This document shows, piece by piece, positions 1 to 7,622 of a stretch of DNA of 64,000 nt. Each line of letters starts with the position of its first letter. The stretch's first letter is position 1. This stretch comes from an uncultured Pelagibacteraceae bacterium (GTDB lineage Bacteria; Pseudomonadota; Alphaproteobacteria; Pelagibacterales; Pelagibacteraceae): the NCBI GenBank assembly GCA_902581775.1, contig CACHPJ010000003.1, positions 1 through 64,000 of the forward strand, given 5' to 3'. The position numbers and the translations under genes are program-made. The notes under the pieces were generated by a model. It was given only the letters and a program-made list of their open reading frames with translations. It ran no database searches and was not told the origin of the DNA.

Positions 1-215
1 TCGAATATAGGATCCATTAAGAAAGTTGTTTATAACACTTGTGGGTTGAAAATAGAGTCTAAATATGAATCAAAAGCGAATCAAAACGTGAACATCAGTT
101 GTTTTTCAACTATAAATTGTGGATAAGATACTAAAAAATATGTTTTATAAGAATAGCTTTTCTATTATTCTAGATTATATATTTCTACTTATTTAAATAA
201 AACAAAAGGAACAAA
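1..215. other. A+T-rich non-coding stretch with one perfect DnaA box
   Basis: No open reading frame is supported here on either strand. Positions 118-126 read TGTGGATAA, the reverse complement of the consensus DnaA box TTATCCACA. The near repeat AATCAAAAGCG/AATCAAAACG lies at about 69-87. The segment is followed by a very A+T-rich run up to a clear ribosome binding site (AAAAGGA) for the gene at 216. It must contain the promoter of that gene. An origin-like or DnaA-regulated element is possible, but a single box is not enough to claim oriC. Confidence 0.35.
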
Positions 216-881
216 ATGTTTTCAACAGAATTAAACAAAAAACTTGATCAATATCATTTATTAAATCACCCGTTTTACAAATCTTGGAATGAGGGAAAAT
301 TAACACGAGATATAATTAAAGACTACGCTGAACAATATTACCAACATGTAAAAGCTTTTCCAAGATATATTAGTGCCACTCATTCAATATGTGACGACAT
401 TGAGAAAAGAAAAATACTTTTAGAGAATTTACAAGATGAAGAAAATCCAAATGGTGATCATCCTAAACTTTGGAAAAACTTTGCTTTAGCTATGGGAGCC
501 GACGCAGATAAAATTGAAGATGTAAAAAGGGAGTGGTTTACTGACGACATGATTAAAAACTTTTTTTATCAAGCGAGAAAATCTTATGCTGAAGGTTTAG
601 CTTCTTTATATACTTACGAAAGGCAAATTCCTGAAATCGCTGAAACAAAAATAAGAGGTTTAAAAAATTTTTACGGGGTTACCTCAAAAAAAGGGCTTGA
701 GTTTTTCGAAGCCCATAAAGCTGCAGATGTTATTCATAGAAAAGAATGCGAAAAACTTCTAGACGCTTTAACAGAAGAAGAAAAAGTTAAAGCAGAAAAA
801 GCCTCTATTTTGACAGCAAGATATCTTTGGAATTTTTTAAGTGGAATGTCTAGAAAACATAACATTCAAGCTGCTGCTTAA
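216..881 (+). CDS. CADD/PqqC-TenA-fold protein, putative pABA (folate) synthesis oxygenase
   Basis: This 221-residue protein has the all-helical haem-oxygenase-like fold shared by PqqC, TenA and Chlamydia CADD. Candidate di-metal ligands are visible: E75 and H82 in the ENLQDEENPNGDH segment, E135 in YTYERQ, and H167, D171 and H174 in FFEAHKAADVIH. The pattern and length fit the CADD subfamily best. In Chlamydia and relatives, CADD makes para-aminobenzoate from its own tyrosine and replaces the usual pab genes. The ATG start has a good AAAAGGA site. The gene sits 8 nt ahead of a small nucleotidyltransferase and the apr genes and may be cotranscribed with them. The family call is fairly secure; the exact reaction is inferred from relatives. 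Confidence 0.8.
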   Translation: MFSTELNKKLDQYHLLNHPFYKSWNEGKLTRDIIKDYAEQYYQHVKAFPRYISATHSICDDIEKRKILLENLQDEENPNGDHPKLWKNFALAMGADADKIEDVKREWFTDDMIKNFFYQARKSYAEGLASLYTYERQIPEIAETKIRGLKNFYGVTSKKGLEFFEAHKAADVIHRKECEKLLDALTEEEKVKAEKASILTARYLWNFLSGMSRKHNIQAAA

Positions 882-889
882 AAATTTCT

Positions 890-1282
890 ATGGCAGACCA
901 AATGAAAAATGACGGTCATGTCTGGGATAACAAAAAACCTACAGCACAAATGTTGGGTAGATGGCAGCCATGGCATGAGGGTCATCAAAAATTATTCGAG
1001 GAAATTTTAAAAAAAACTGGTCAAGTCAATATAATGGTTCGTGATGTGGAAGGCGTTGAGGACAACCCTTTTAATTTTGAAACTGTAAAAAAAAATATTT
1101 CTGAAGCTTTGAAGGATTATCAAAATAGAATTAAGATCACCTTGGTACCAAATATAACAAATATTTGTTATGGTAGAGGTGTTGGATATAAAATAGAAGA
1201 AATAGTTTTAGACAAAAAAACTCAACTAATTTCGGCTACAAAGATTAGAGCACAGATGAGGAAAGATGGAAAACTCAAATAG
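890..1282 (+). CDS. small HxGH-superfamily nucleotidyltransferase
   Basis: This is a 130-residue single-domain protein. It has the two signatures of the cytidylyl/adenylyltransferase superfamily: GRWQPWHEGHQKL near residue 23 (the G-x-x-x-P-x-H-x-GH nucleotide loop) and ISATKIR near the C-terminus (the ISSTxIR loop that holds the triphosphate). PPAT, NadD and the catalytic domain of ATP sulfurylase all belong to this superfamily. Nothing in the sequence fixes the acceptor. It lies 8 nt after the CADD gene and 66 nt before aprM, so a role with adenylyl sulfate, such as a compact APS- or ATP-handling enzyme, is a plausible inference only. No conventional ATP sulfurylase (sat) is present in the window. 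It could equally be an unrelated cofactor adenylyltransferase. Confidence 0.75.
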   Translation: MADQMKNDGHVWDNKKPTAQMLGRWQPWHEGHQKLFEEILKKTGQVNIMVRDVEGVEDNPFNFETVKKNISEALKDYQNRIKITLVPNITNICYGRGVGYKIEEIVLDKKTQLISATKIRAQMRKDGKLK

Positions 1283-1294
1283 TTGCGAGCTGTT

Positions 1295-1340
1295 CTCACT
1301 TGACCTGCTAAAACCACATATATAAAATAATTTAAGGGAG
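1295..1340 (+). promoter_or_regulatory. possible anti-Shine-Dalgarno leader pairing upstream of aprM
   Basis: The 66-nt gap before aprM contains CUCACUU (1295-1301). This can pair with the Shine-Dalgarno stretch AAGGGAG (1334-1340) at six of seven positions, the exception being A1298 with G1337. The stretch TGCTAAAACCACA lies between them. This would hide the aprM ribosome binding site. The layout resembles short SD-sequestering riboswitches of marine bacteria, but I cannot match it to a known class. In particular, the 5' strand needed to pair with ACCACA is absent. Confidence 0.25.
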
Positions 1341-1348
1341 AAATCATT

Positions 1349-2143
1349 ATGTTAAAAATTAATCCATTTTACGAACTATCAAGCTTGGTGCCTTCGCTGG
1401 TAATGCAAATATTTATAATCTTTATGCTTTTAATGGTAATTTTTGGAACCATTATAGACACTATTCACAAGAAAAATGTAAAATACTTTTTTTTAAATGC
1501 AAAAAAAGCTAAAAAATCTGCAAAAGTAAAACTTTCAAAATCAAAAAGAACTTCAGTTATCTTAAAAACTATAGCTAGTGATATAGCAACAACATCTGAA
1601 CTAGGGTTTGGTAAAAGAAGATTGGCTCATGTGCTTGGAATGTACGGAACAATTTTATTTTGGTTAGCTTCGGCAGTCATGGTATTCAAATACTCTACAC
1701 CTGGATCAAACACTCCAATTTTTTGGCCTTATGTATGGCATATTGGTGCAATAATGACGTGCGTAGGTGGTTATTGGTTTTGGTTTTTTTTAAGAGTAGA
1801 TGTCTACTCAGAAGCTAATCCTTGGTACAGAGTTATTAAAGCAGATTTATTTGTGTTAGCTTTATTGGCCTGCGCAACTTCTGGACTGGTATGGTCATTA
1901 ACTCAAAGCTCAGGTATGGAAAAAACAAGTTTATTATTTTTATTTTTATTCGTTATTTCCAATCTAATTTTATTTGGAGGAGTTTACTGGTCAAAATTTG
2001 CTCACATGTTTTATAAACCTGGCGCTGCGATTCAAAAGAATTTGGCTGAAGCCGATGGATCTAGAGACAATTTGCCACCACCAGCAGATGCTCCTGAACA
2101 ATTTGGCCTTGGTATTAAAAGAGAACAACCAAAACATTATTAA
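1349..2143 (+). CDS. aprM: AprM-type membrane protein associated with APS reductase
   Basis: This is a 264-residue integral membrane protein. Hydrophobic segments lie near residues 15-38, 100-120, 130-152, 170-188 and 198-218, with a lysine-rich cytoplasmic loop around residues 45-75. It sits directly before aprB and aprA in the order reported for SAR11 and some sulfur oxidisers, where AprM is proposed to link the soluble APS reductase to the quinone pool. Histidines in the membrane segments (for example RLAHVLG and WHIGA) could bind haem, but that is not proven by sequence. The start has a GGGAG site 8 nt upstream. Identification rests on gene order plus topology. Confidence 0.8.
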   Translation: MLKINPFYELSSLVPSLVMQIFIIFMLLMVIFGTIIDTIHKKNVKYFFLNAKKAKKSAKVKLSKSKRTSVILKTIASDIATTSELGFGKRRLAHVLGMYGTILFWLASAVMVFKYSTPGSNTPIFWPYVWHIGAIMTCVGGYWFWFFLRVDVYSEANPWYRVIKADLFVLALLACATSGLVWSLTQSSGMEKTSLLFLFLFVISNLILFGGVYWSKFAHMFYKPGAAIQKNLAEADGSRDNLPPPADAPEQFGLGIKREQPKHY

Positions 2144-2186
2144 ATTTTATGAAAATTAAAGCTAGATTAAGATCATTGGCTACTGT

Positions 2187-2208
2187 AAAAATTAGGGGGA
2201 TAATTTTT
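2187..2208 (+). promoter_or_regulatory. hairpin presenting the aprB ribosome binding site in its loop
   Basis: AAAAATTA (2187-2194) pairs perfectly with TAATTTTT (2201-2208). The loop is GGGGGA (2195-2200), the only Shine-Dalgarno-like sequence before the aprB start at 2214. The linear spacing from SD to start codon is 13 nt, longer than usual, so the hairpin may set initiation efficiency or split expression between aprM and aprBA. No U-run follows, so it is not a terminator. Confidence 0.4.
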
Positions 2209-2213
2209 TAAAT

Positions 2214-2684
2214 ATGTCAACTTTTGTTTATATGACTAGATGTGATGGCTGCGGGCATTGTGTAGACATTTGTCCATCAGATATTATGCATATAGACGAG
2301 ACAATCAGAAGAGCAAAAAATATTGAACCAAATTTTTGTTGGGAATGTTACTCTTGTGTAAAAGCGTGTCCAAATCATGCAATTGATGTAAGAGGTTATG
2401 CTGACTTTGCTCCAATGGGCCACAGTGTTAGAGTAAGAAGGGAAGAGGAAAAAGGCACAATTTCTTGGAAAATAAAATTTAGAAATGGAACTGAAAAAGA
2501 TTTTGTTTCACCAATAACAACAAAACCATGGGGAAAATTTATTCCTAAATTAGCTGAAGGTGATAAACCTCGCCAAGGAGAAATGAATTCAGAAGTTTTA
2601 TATTCAGAACCTGAAGGACTGGATACAAAAAAAGATTTACCCACAATAAGTAAAGACTCGTTTAAAAAAGGTGTTTATTATTAA
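2214..2684 (+). CDS. aprB: adenylylsulfate reductase, beta (iron-sulfur) subunit
   Basis: This 156-residue cytoplasmic ferredoxin-like subunit carries electrons between AprA and the membrane. Two [4Fe-4S] motifs are plain near the N-terminus: CDGCGHCVDICP (residues ~10-21) and CWECYSCVKACP (residues ~43-54). The long C-terminal tail, which wraps round AprA in known structures, is present (RVRREEEKGTISWKIKFRNG and beyond). Length matches the family (about 150-160). Its stop overlaps the aprA start (TAATG), so the two subunits are translationally coupled. Confidence 0.95.
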   Translation: MSTFVYMTRCDGCGHCVDICPSDIMHIDETIRRAKNIEPNFCWECYSCVKACPNHAIDVRGYADFAPMGHSVRVRREEEKGTISWKIKFRNGTEKDFVSPITTKPWGKFIPKLAEGDKPRQGEMNSEVLYSEPEGLDTKKDLPTISKDSFKKGVYY

Positions 2685-4543
2685 TGCCTAAGAATAAAAC
2701 TATTTACGAAGATTGTGATGTTCTAGTTGTTGGCGGAGGCATGGCCGGCACTGGTGCAACATTTGAAGCTAGACATTGGGGAAGAGATTTAAAAATCATC
2801 TGCGTAGAAAAAGCAAATATTGATAGAAGTGGAGCAGTTGCTCAAGGTCTATACGCAATTAATTGTTATATGGGTATGAGATGGAATGAAAACCAACCAG
2901 AAGATCACGTAAGATATGCAAGGAACGATCTTATGGGATTAGTGAGAGAAGATTTGGGATATGACATGGCTCGTCATGTTGACTCAACAGTTCACATGTT
3001 TGATGAATGGGGCCTCCCAATGATGAAAGATAAAAAAACTGGCAGATATCAGCGTGAAGGTAAATGGCAAATAATGATACACGGTGAAAGTTATAAACCT
3101 ATTGTTGCTGAGGCTGCAAAAAAATCAGCCGATAAAATTTATAACAGAATAATGGTCACACATTTACTTATGGATGAAAGCAATGATAACCGAGTAGGTG
3201 GTGCAGTCGGTTTCAATATGAGAACTGGAGATTACCATGTATTTAGAGCAAAAACTGTAATTGTTGCTGCTGGCGGAGCTTCACATATTTTTAAACCACG
3301 ATCAGTTGGTGAAGGTATGGGTAGAACTTGGTATGCACCTTGGAGCAATGGTTCTGCTTACGCCCTTCCAATCGCTGCGGGTGCAAAAATGACTCAAATG
3401 GAAAACAGAATTGTTTTATGTAGATTTAAAGATGGTTATGGTCCGGTTGGAGCTTACTTTTTACATTTAAAAACTTATACGCAAAATGCCAATGGAGAAA
3501 ATTATGAAAAGAAATGGTACGAAAAAACTAAAGAGTTAGTTGGAGAATATATCGATCATCACCCAACACCAACATGTCTTCGAAATCACGCTTTTATTCA
3601 GGAAGTAATGGCTGGAAACGGTCCAATACACATGGTAACCAAAGAAGCTTTTCAAGATCCGCATCTAGAAACAGTTGGTTGGGAAAATTTTCTTGGAATG
3701 ACAGTTGGCCAAGCAGTTGTATGGGCATCACAAAACATTGATCCAAAGTATACGAATCCAGAACTAACAACTTCTGAACCATATGTTATGGGATCTCACG
3801 CTACTTGTTCGGGAGCTTGGGTAAGTGGCCCAGAGGATATTGCTCCGCCTGAATATTTTTGGGGATATAACAGAATGACTACTATAGATGGTCTTTTTGG
3901 TGCTGGAGACACTGTAGGAGGAAGCGCTCACAAATTTTCATCAGGTTCTTTTACCGAAGGTAGATTAGCAGCTAAAGCAGCTGTAAAATATATTCAAGAT
4001 AAAAAAGCTAAGGGTATTAATGTTAGTGACAAACAATGCGAGAATTTAAAAGATATTATTTATAAGCCTCTAGAAAATTATACTATAGGAAGAAATGAAA
4101 TTACTGGAGGAACCGTTTCACCAAGTTATATTTCTCCAATTCAAGGCTTGCAAAGGCTTCAAAAAATAATGGATGAATATGTTGGTGGAATAACAGCAAA
4201 CTATATGACTAATGATAATTTATTAAAAAAAGGATTAGAATTATTAGAATGGCTTCAAGAAGATCTTGAGAATGTTGGAGCAGAGGATTATCACCAGTTA
4301 ATGAGAGCTTGGGAATTAAAACACAGAACTCTTACATCACAATGTGTGACTGAACACACTTTATTTAGAGAAGAAACACGTTGGCCAGGATACTATTATA
4401 GAGGTGATAAACTAAAACTTGATGATGAAAATTGGCATTGTTTAACAGTATCAAGAAGAGATCCTAAAACTGGAAAATTTACTTTAGAGAAGATGCCAGT
4501 TTATCATATTGTTGGGGACGAAAAGAAACAGAAAGCTTCCTAA
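2684..4543 (+). CDS. aprA: adenylylsulfate reductase, alpha (FAD) subunit
   Basis: This 619-residue flavoprotein of the fumarate reductase/succinate dehydrogenase superfamily interconverts sulfite + AMP and adenylyl sulfate. The FAD Rossmann motif VVGGGMAGTGATFEARHWG is at about residue 14. Later FAD-contact segments are GAGDTVGGSAHKF (about 406) and the AAGGASHIFKP region (about 197). Length and both termini fit dissimilatory AprA. SAR11 lacks sulfate respiration, and the surroundings (xsc, suyAB, tauE) release sulfite, so the oxidative direction is the sensible inference. It is coupled to aprB by a 1-nt overlap. Confidence 0.95.
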   Translation: MPKNKTIYEDCDVLVVGGGMAGTGATFEARHWGRDLKIICVEKANIDRSGAVAQGLYAINCYMGMRWNENQPEDHVRYARNDLMGLVREDLGYDMARHVDSTVHMFDEWGLPMMKDKKTGRYQREGKWQIMIHGESYKPIVAEAAKKSADKIYNRIMVTHLLMDESNDNRVGGAVGFNMRTGDYHVFRAKTVIVAAGGASHIFKPRSVGEGMGRTWYAPWSNGSAYALPIAAGAKMTQMENRIVLCRFKDGYGPVGAYFLHLKTYTQNANGENYEKKWYEKTKELVGEYIDHHPTPTCLRNHAFIQEVMAGNGPIHMVTKEAFQDPHLETVGWENFLGMTVGQAVVWASQNIDPKYTNPELTTSEPYVMGSHATCSGAWVSGPEDIAPPEYFWGYNRMTTIDGLFGAGDTVGGSAHKFSSGSFTEGRLAAKAAVKYIQDKKAKGINVSDKQCENLKDIIYKPLENYTIGRNEITGGTVSPSYISPIQGLQRLQKIMDEYVGGITANYMTNDNLLKKGLELLEWLQEDLENVGAEDYHQLMRAWELKHRTLTSQCVTEHTLFREETRWPGYYYRGDKLKLDDENWHCLTVSRRDPKTGKFTLEKMPVYHIVGDEKKQKAS

Positions 4544-4552
4544 GTTAATTCA

Positions 4553-4903
4553 ATGAATTTGTTAGAAAAAAGTGATGATGAAATCATTAAGATTGCTAGT
4601 CCTATTTGGTCAAATTTAGTTAAGTCTTCAAATATTAAGGATTATGGTGGTTTTACAAAAGATTTTTCATCACAAATGCTTTATGGAGCAAATGAAGTAG
4701 AATTAGGAAAACAATGGGCTAGCAATAAACTGCTCACAAGCCTTTCGGAACAACAAGAGGTTTTAGGTTGTATAAGAAGAGATAATTTCATTACTGTTTT
4801 ATATAAGCAAAAAAGCAATACTGTTAAAGGAGAATTTCTAGGTAGATTAGTTTTAGGAATCGAAGGAGAGGCAGTAAAAGTATTTGGAGCAACAATTTAT
4901 TAA
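4553..4903 (+). CDS. hypothetical protein, possible NTF2-like/cystatin fold
   Basis: I do not recognise this 116-residue soluble protein. It has no signal peptide or membrane segment. The N-terminal half is helical and the C-terminal half is strand-rich (IRRDNFITVLYKQ, EFLGRLVLGIEGEAVKVFGATIY), an alpha-then-beta arrangement reminiscent of NTF2-like or SnoaL-like proteins. It follows aprA after 9 nt and precedes the sulfite-exporter-like gene, so it is probably transcribed with apr and may be an accessory of sulfite metabolism. This is context only. Confidence 0.6.
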   Translation: MNLLEKSDDEIIKIASPIWSNLVKSSNIKDYGGFTKDFSSQMLYGANEVELGKQWASNKLLTSLSEQQEVLGCIRRDNFITVLYKQKSNTVKGEFLGRLVLGIEGEAVKVFGATIY

Positions 4904-4905
4904 TA

Positions 4906-4932
4906 TTGACAAGATCTATTTTCAGGCATACT
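4906..4932 (+). promoter_or_regulatory. possible promoter for tauE giving a leaderless message
   Basis: A perfect -35 hexamer TTGACA is at 4906-4911 and a weak -10 CATACT at 4927-4932, 15 nt apart. Transcription would start at about 4939-4940, right at the tauE ATG. That agrees with the absence of any Shine-Dalgarno sequence before tauE. The -10 match is only 4 of 6 and the spacing is short. Confidence 0.25.
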
Positions 4933-4939
4933 TAGAAGT

Positions 4940-6070
4940 ATGCTGGAAATTTATCTTCCTATTGCACAAGTCAATATAGATATCTTTTTATTATTATTCT
5001 TAAGTTTAGCTGTTGGAATATTATCAGGCTTATTTGGCGTTGGTGGAGGTTTTTTAATGACGCCGTTTTTAATATTTATGGGAATACCACCAGTCTATGC
5101 TGTGCCAAATGAAGTTAATAATATACTAGCTACGTCGGTATCAGGATCTCTTACTCATTGGTATAAAGATACATTAGATTACAAGATGGGACTAATGATT
5201 GTCTCTGGCGGCATAGTAGGAACTGTTTTAGGAATAACAACATTTACTTTTTTTTCTGATATTGGAAAAATAAGCGTTATAATTTCATTATTGTATATGT
5301 ATCTACTAGCAATAGTGGGTACTTTAATGCTAATCCAATCCTATAAAGAAAAAACAAATCAAAGCAAAAAAACATCAATTAAACAAAAACTACATGATCA
5401 TAATTGGCTTCAAGGTTTGCCAATTAGAATGAGGTTTCCAAAATCGAAATTATATGAAAGTGCAATAACTCCTATTTTGTTAGGTTTAGTAGTTGGTTTT
5501 GTTGCCGCTATGATGGGTATTGGTGGTGCATTCTTAATGGTTCCAGCTATGATTTATATTGTTGGAATGCCAGTTAAATTAATACCAGGAACTTCGTTGT
5601 TTGTTACCATATTTATAAGTGCAATTGTAACTGTACTTCATGCATTTAATTATGGTTCCATTGACCTATTTTTAGTTTTACCTTTAATACTTGGTTCAAT
5701 TATTGGAGTTCAGCTTGGTCAAAAACTTGGGCAGTTTTTAGATAGTACAGAATTAAAATCTTTATTTGCAATGCTTCTCATCTCAGTTGCGGTCGCAATT
5801 GGCTATGATTCATTTTTCAGAGATAAGTCTGGATTAATTAATGAAAAAATTATTAAAACAGATTTAAATGTTTTCGCTGAATTTATTGTAAATTTTTCAA
5901 GTGAAGCGCCTTTTTTATACGGCTCGTTAGCTATTTTATTAGCAGTAGCTCTTGGTGCATTAATAGCGGTTATGAGAAAAATTCTAAGTCCTGTTGTTAG
6001 AGGGATGTTAAGTGACTTTAGAAAAAAAGAGACAAAAAAAGTGGAAGAAGTAAAATTTCCAGAAAAATAA
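4940..6070 (+). CDS. tauE: TauE/SafE-family sulfite/organosulfonate exporter
   Basis: This 376-residue polytopic membrane protein has the tandem-repeat architecture of the TauE/SafE family. The signature LSGLFGVGGGFLMTPFLIF is near residues 28-46, and its second copy, AAMMGIGGAFLMVPAMIYIVG, near 190-210. About eight membrane helices and a charged central loop (residues ~135-165) are visible. An extra hydrophobic helix near 325-345 is followed by a basic tail. Family members export sulfite, sulfoacetate or related anions. Between APS reductase and Suy/Xsc, removal of excess sulfite is the natural reading. Substrate is inferred. Confidence 0.88.
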   Translation: MLEIYLPIAQVNIDIFLLLFLSLAVGILSGLFGVGGGFLMTPFLIFMGIPPVYAVPNEVNNILATSVSGSLTHWYKDTLDYKMGLMIVSGGIVGTVLGITTFTFFSDIGKISVIISLLYMYLLAIVGTLMLIQSYKEKTNQSKKTSIKQKLHDHNWLQGLPIRMRFPKSKLYESAITPILLGLVVGFVAAMMGIGGAFLMVPAMIYIVGMPVKLIPGTSLFVTIFISAIVTVLHAFNYGSIDLFLVLPLILGSIIGVQLGQKLGQFLDSTELKSLFAMLLISVAVAIGYDSFFRDKSGLINEKIIKTDLNVFAEFIVNFSSEAPFLYGSLAILLAVALGALIAVMRKILSPVVRGMLSDFRKKETKKVEEVKFPEK

Positions 6071-6088
6071 ATTTTTTTTATTCAGACA

Positions 6089-7258
6089 TTAAGCGCTTCT
6101 ATAAAGTTTAGTCATTACAAATTCTTTATGACCTAAAGCTTCAGCGCATGTAAGTCTACCATTAGCGACTCTTAACATTGTTTTAATAAGCTCATCACCT
6201 GCTTGAGATAAGTTCATCTCTCTAGATAAAATTTTGGAAACGTCACAATCAACATGCTCCTTCATTAATTTTGCTGTTAATGGATTAGCCGTAAGTTTTA
6301 CAACAGGCTCAATTGGATTTCCAATGATATTACCCTGACCAGTTGGAAATAAATGAATATTAAATCCGCCAGCAGCTTGTAAAGTGACACATTCTGCTGC
6401 GGCTGATGAGGTATCCATGAAATACAATCCTTTGCCTTTTTTTGGTTCCTCCGCTGGTTCCAAAACATCTATAAATTTTAGTTTCCCTATTTTTTGAAAA
6501 TTACCAAAAGCTTTTTCCTCTATAGTTGTCAATCCTCCAGCAATATTACCTGCGGTTGGTTGGCTTTCTGAAAGATCATCTGTTGCTTCTTTTAAAATAA
6601 AATCATTATAAGCATTCCATGTTTTCATAAATTTATCTTTTGCTTCAGGAGTTGCACCTCTTGCTGCACAAACTTTTTCAGCGCCTGTAAGTTCAGAAGT
6701 TTCACCAAAACAAAGATGCACACCAAAAGGTTCAAGTTTTTCCATTAAATTTCCTACTGTTGGGTTTGAAGCTAACCCTGATGTTGTATCTGACTCACCG
6801 CATTTTACGGAAATCCATAAATCACTTAAAGGACATTCTTCTCTTTGTTTTTCGGAAGCCCATTGAGAAAACTCTTGTGCTTTTTTTGAAGCTTTCATTA
6901 TTGTTCCAATATCTCCTGTTCTTTCAATATGAAATCCTTCTACAGGTTTTCCTGTTTTAGCTATCTCATCCACAATTCTCTTTGTCCACTTAGGCTCAAT
7001 ACCAATTACAATTACAGCCGCAACGTTTGGATTTTTCCCAGTTCCTATCATTGTTCTAAAATGCAATTCTAAATCTGCCCCAAATTGTAATCTTCCATAT
7101 GAATGTGGTAAAGCTATTGTTCCTTTAATGTTATTTGATACAGCTTCTGCACAAGCATTTGAAATGTCATCAACTGGAAGGATAATGACGTGGTTTCTAG
7201 TTCCCGCCCTTCCATTTTCTCTTTTATAACCCAAAAAACTTTTTGGTATTTCCATCAT
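6089..7258 (-). CDS. suyB: (2R)-sulfolactate sulfo-lyase, large subunit
   Basis: This 389-residue protein of the UxaA/GarD (altronate/galactarate dehydratase) superfamily eliminates sulfite from sulfolactate to give pyruvate when paired with SuyA. The N-terminus [16 protein letters not shown] is the family signature. Metal- or cluster-binding candidates are [10 protein letters not shown] (about 160) and the C-terminal [16 protein letters not shown]. Length matches characterised SuyB (about 390). Paralogous sugar-acid dehydratases are the alternative, but the adjacent separate 95-aa SAF-domain gene, the divergent xsc and hpsN in the window strongly favour SuyB. It starts 1 nt after suyA. Confidence 0.85.
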   Translation of the reverse strand: MMEIPKSFLGYKRENGRAGTRNHVIILPVDDISNACAEAVSNNIKGTIALPHSYGRLQFGADLELHFRTMIGTGKNPNVAAVIVIGIEPKWTKRIVDEIAKTGKPVEGFHIERTGDIGTIMKASKKAQEFSQWASEKQREECPLSDLWISVKCGESDTTSGLASNPTVGNLMEKLEPFGVHLCFGETSELTGAEKVCAARGATPEAKDKFMKTWNAYNDFILKEATDDLSESQPTAGNIAGGLTTIEEKAFGNFQKIGKLKFIDVLEPAEEPKKGKGLYFMDTSSAAAECVTLQAAGGFNIHLFPTGQGNIIGNPIEPVVKLTANPLTAKLMKEHVDCDVSKILSREMNLSQAGDELIKTMLRVANGRLTCAEALGHKEFVMTKLYRSA

Positions 7259-7259
7259 A

Positions 7260-7547
7260 TTACCATTTCTTTGTTTTTACGTTATGAACATGGACATGCT
7301 CACCTTTTTTAATAGATTTAACAACTTTTCCAATATCGTGCCCGTACTTAAGTATAGTATCACCCTCTTTTAAATCTTTTAAAGCAATCTTATGGCCTAA
7401 AGGTACCTTATCCATTGAGCTTACCTCTACTGTTTTGTCATTTTCCATAATCCAAGCCTTACAATCTTGGCCTTTTTTTGTTGTCTCAATAACTACAACC
7501 CCGACGTTGTCTTTTTCATCATGGATAATTAAATCAGGCTGTGACAT
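7260..7547 (-). CDS. suyA: (2R)-sulfolactate sulfo-lyase, small (SAF-domain) subunit
   Basis: This 95-residue SAF-domain protein is the separately encoded N-terminal module of UxaA-like dehydratases. Motifs seen are [16 protein letters not shown] (about residues 48-63) and the closing HVHVHNVKT (about 83-91), whose histidines line the active site in SAF enzymes. It is first of the suyAB pair, 1 nt ahead of suyB, and divergent from xsc across 75 bases. Specificity for sulfolactate is inferred from context. Confidence 0.83.
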   Translation of the reverse strand: MSQPDLIIHDEKDNVGVVVIETTKKGQDCKAWIMENDKTVEVSSMDKVPLGHKIALKDLKEGDTILKYGHDIGKVVKSIKKGEHVHVHNVKTKKW

Positions 7548-7622
7548 AAAATATTTAATGGATATAAACTAAATTTTGATATATTGGAAGGATGATTAAT
7601 TAAAATAAATATAAGGATTTTT
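7548..7622. promoter_or_regulatory. 75-bp divergent control region between suyAB and xsc
   Basis: This gap separates the start codons of suyA (leftward) and xsc (rightward), so both desulfonation promoters must lie in it. It is almost entirely A+T. A -10-like TATAAG lies 12 nt before the xsc start and a TTGATA is upstream, but their spacing is not convincing. No clear operator palindrome was seen. Confidence 0.45.

Noticed and set aside
1283-1348. A SAM-II or SAM-V riboswitch call for the aprM leader
   Set aside because: Some sequence resembles such elements (GCTAAAA, SD pairing), but the 5' strand to pair with ACCACA is missing and I cannot confirm the consensus. It is kept only as a possible leader pairing.
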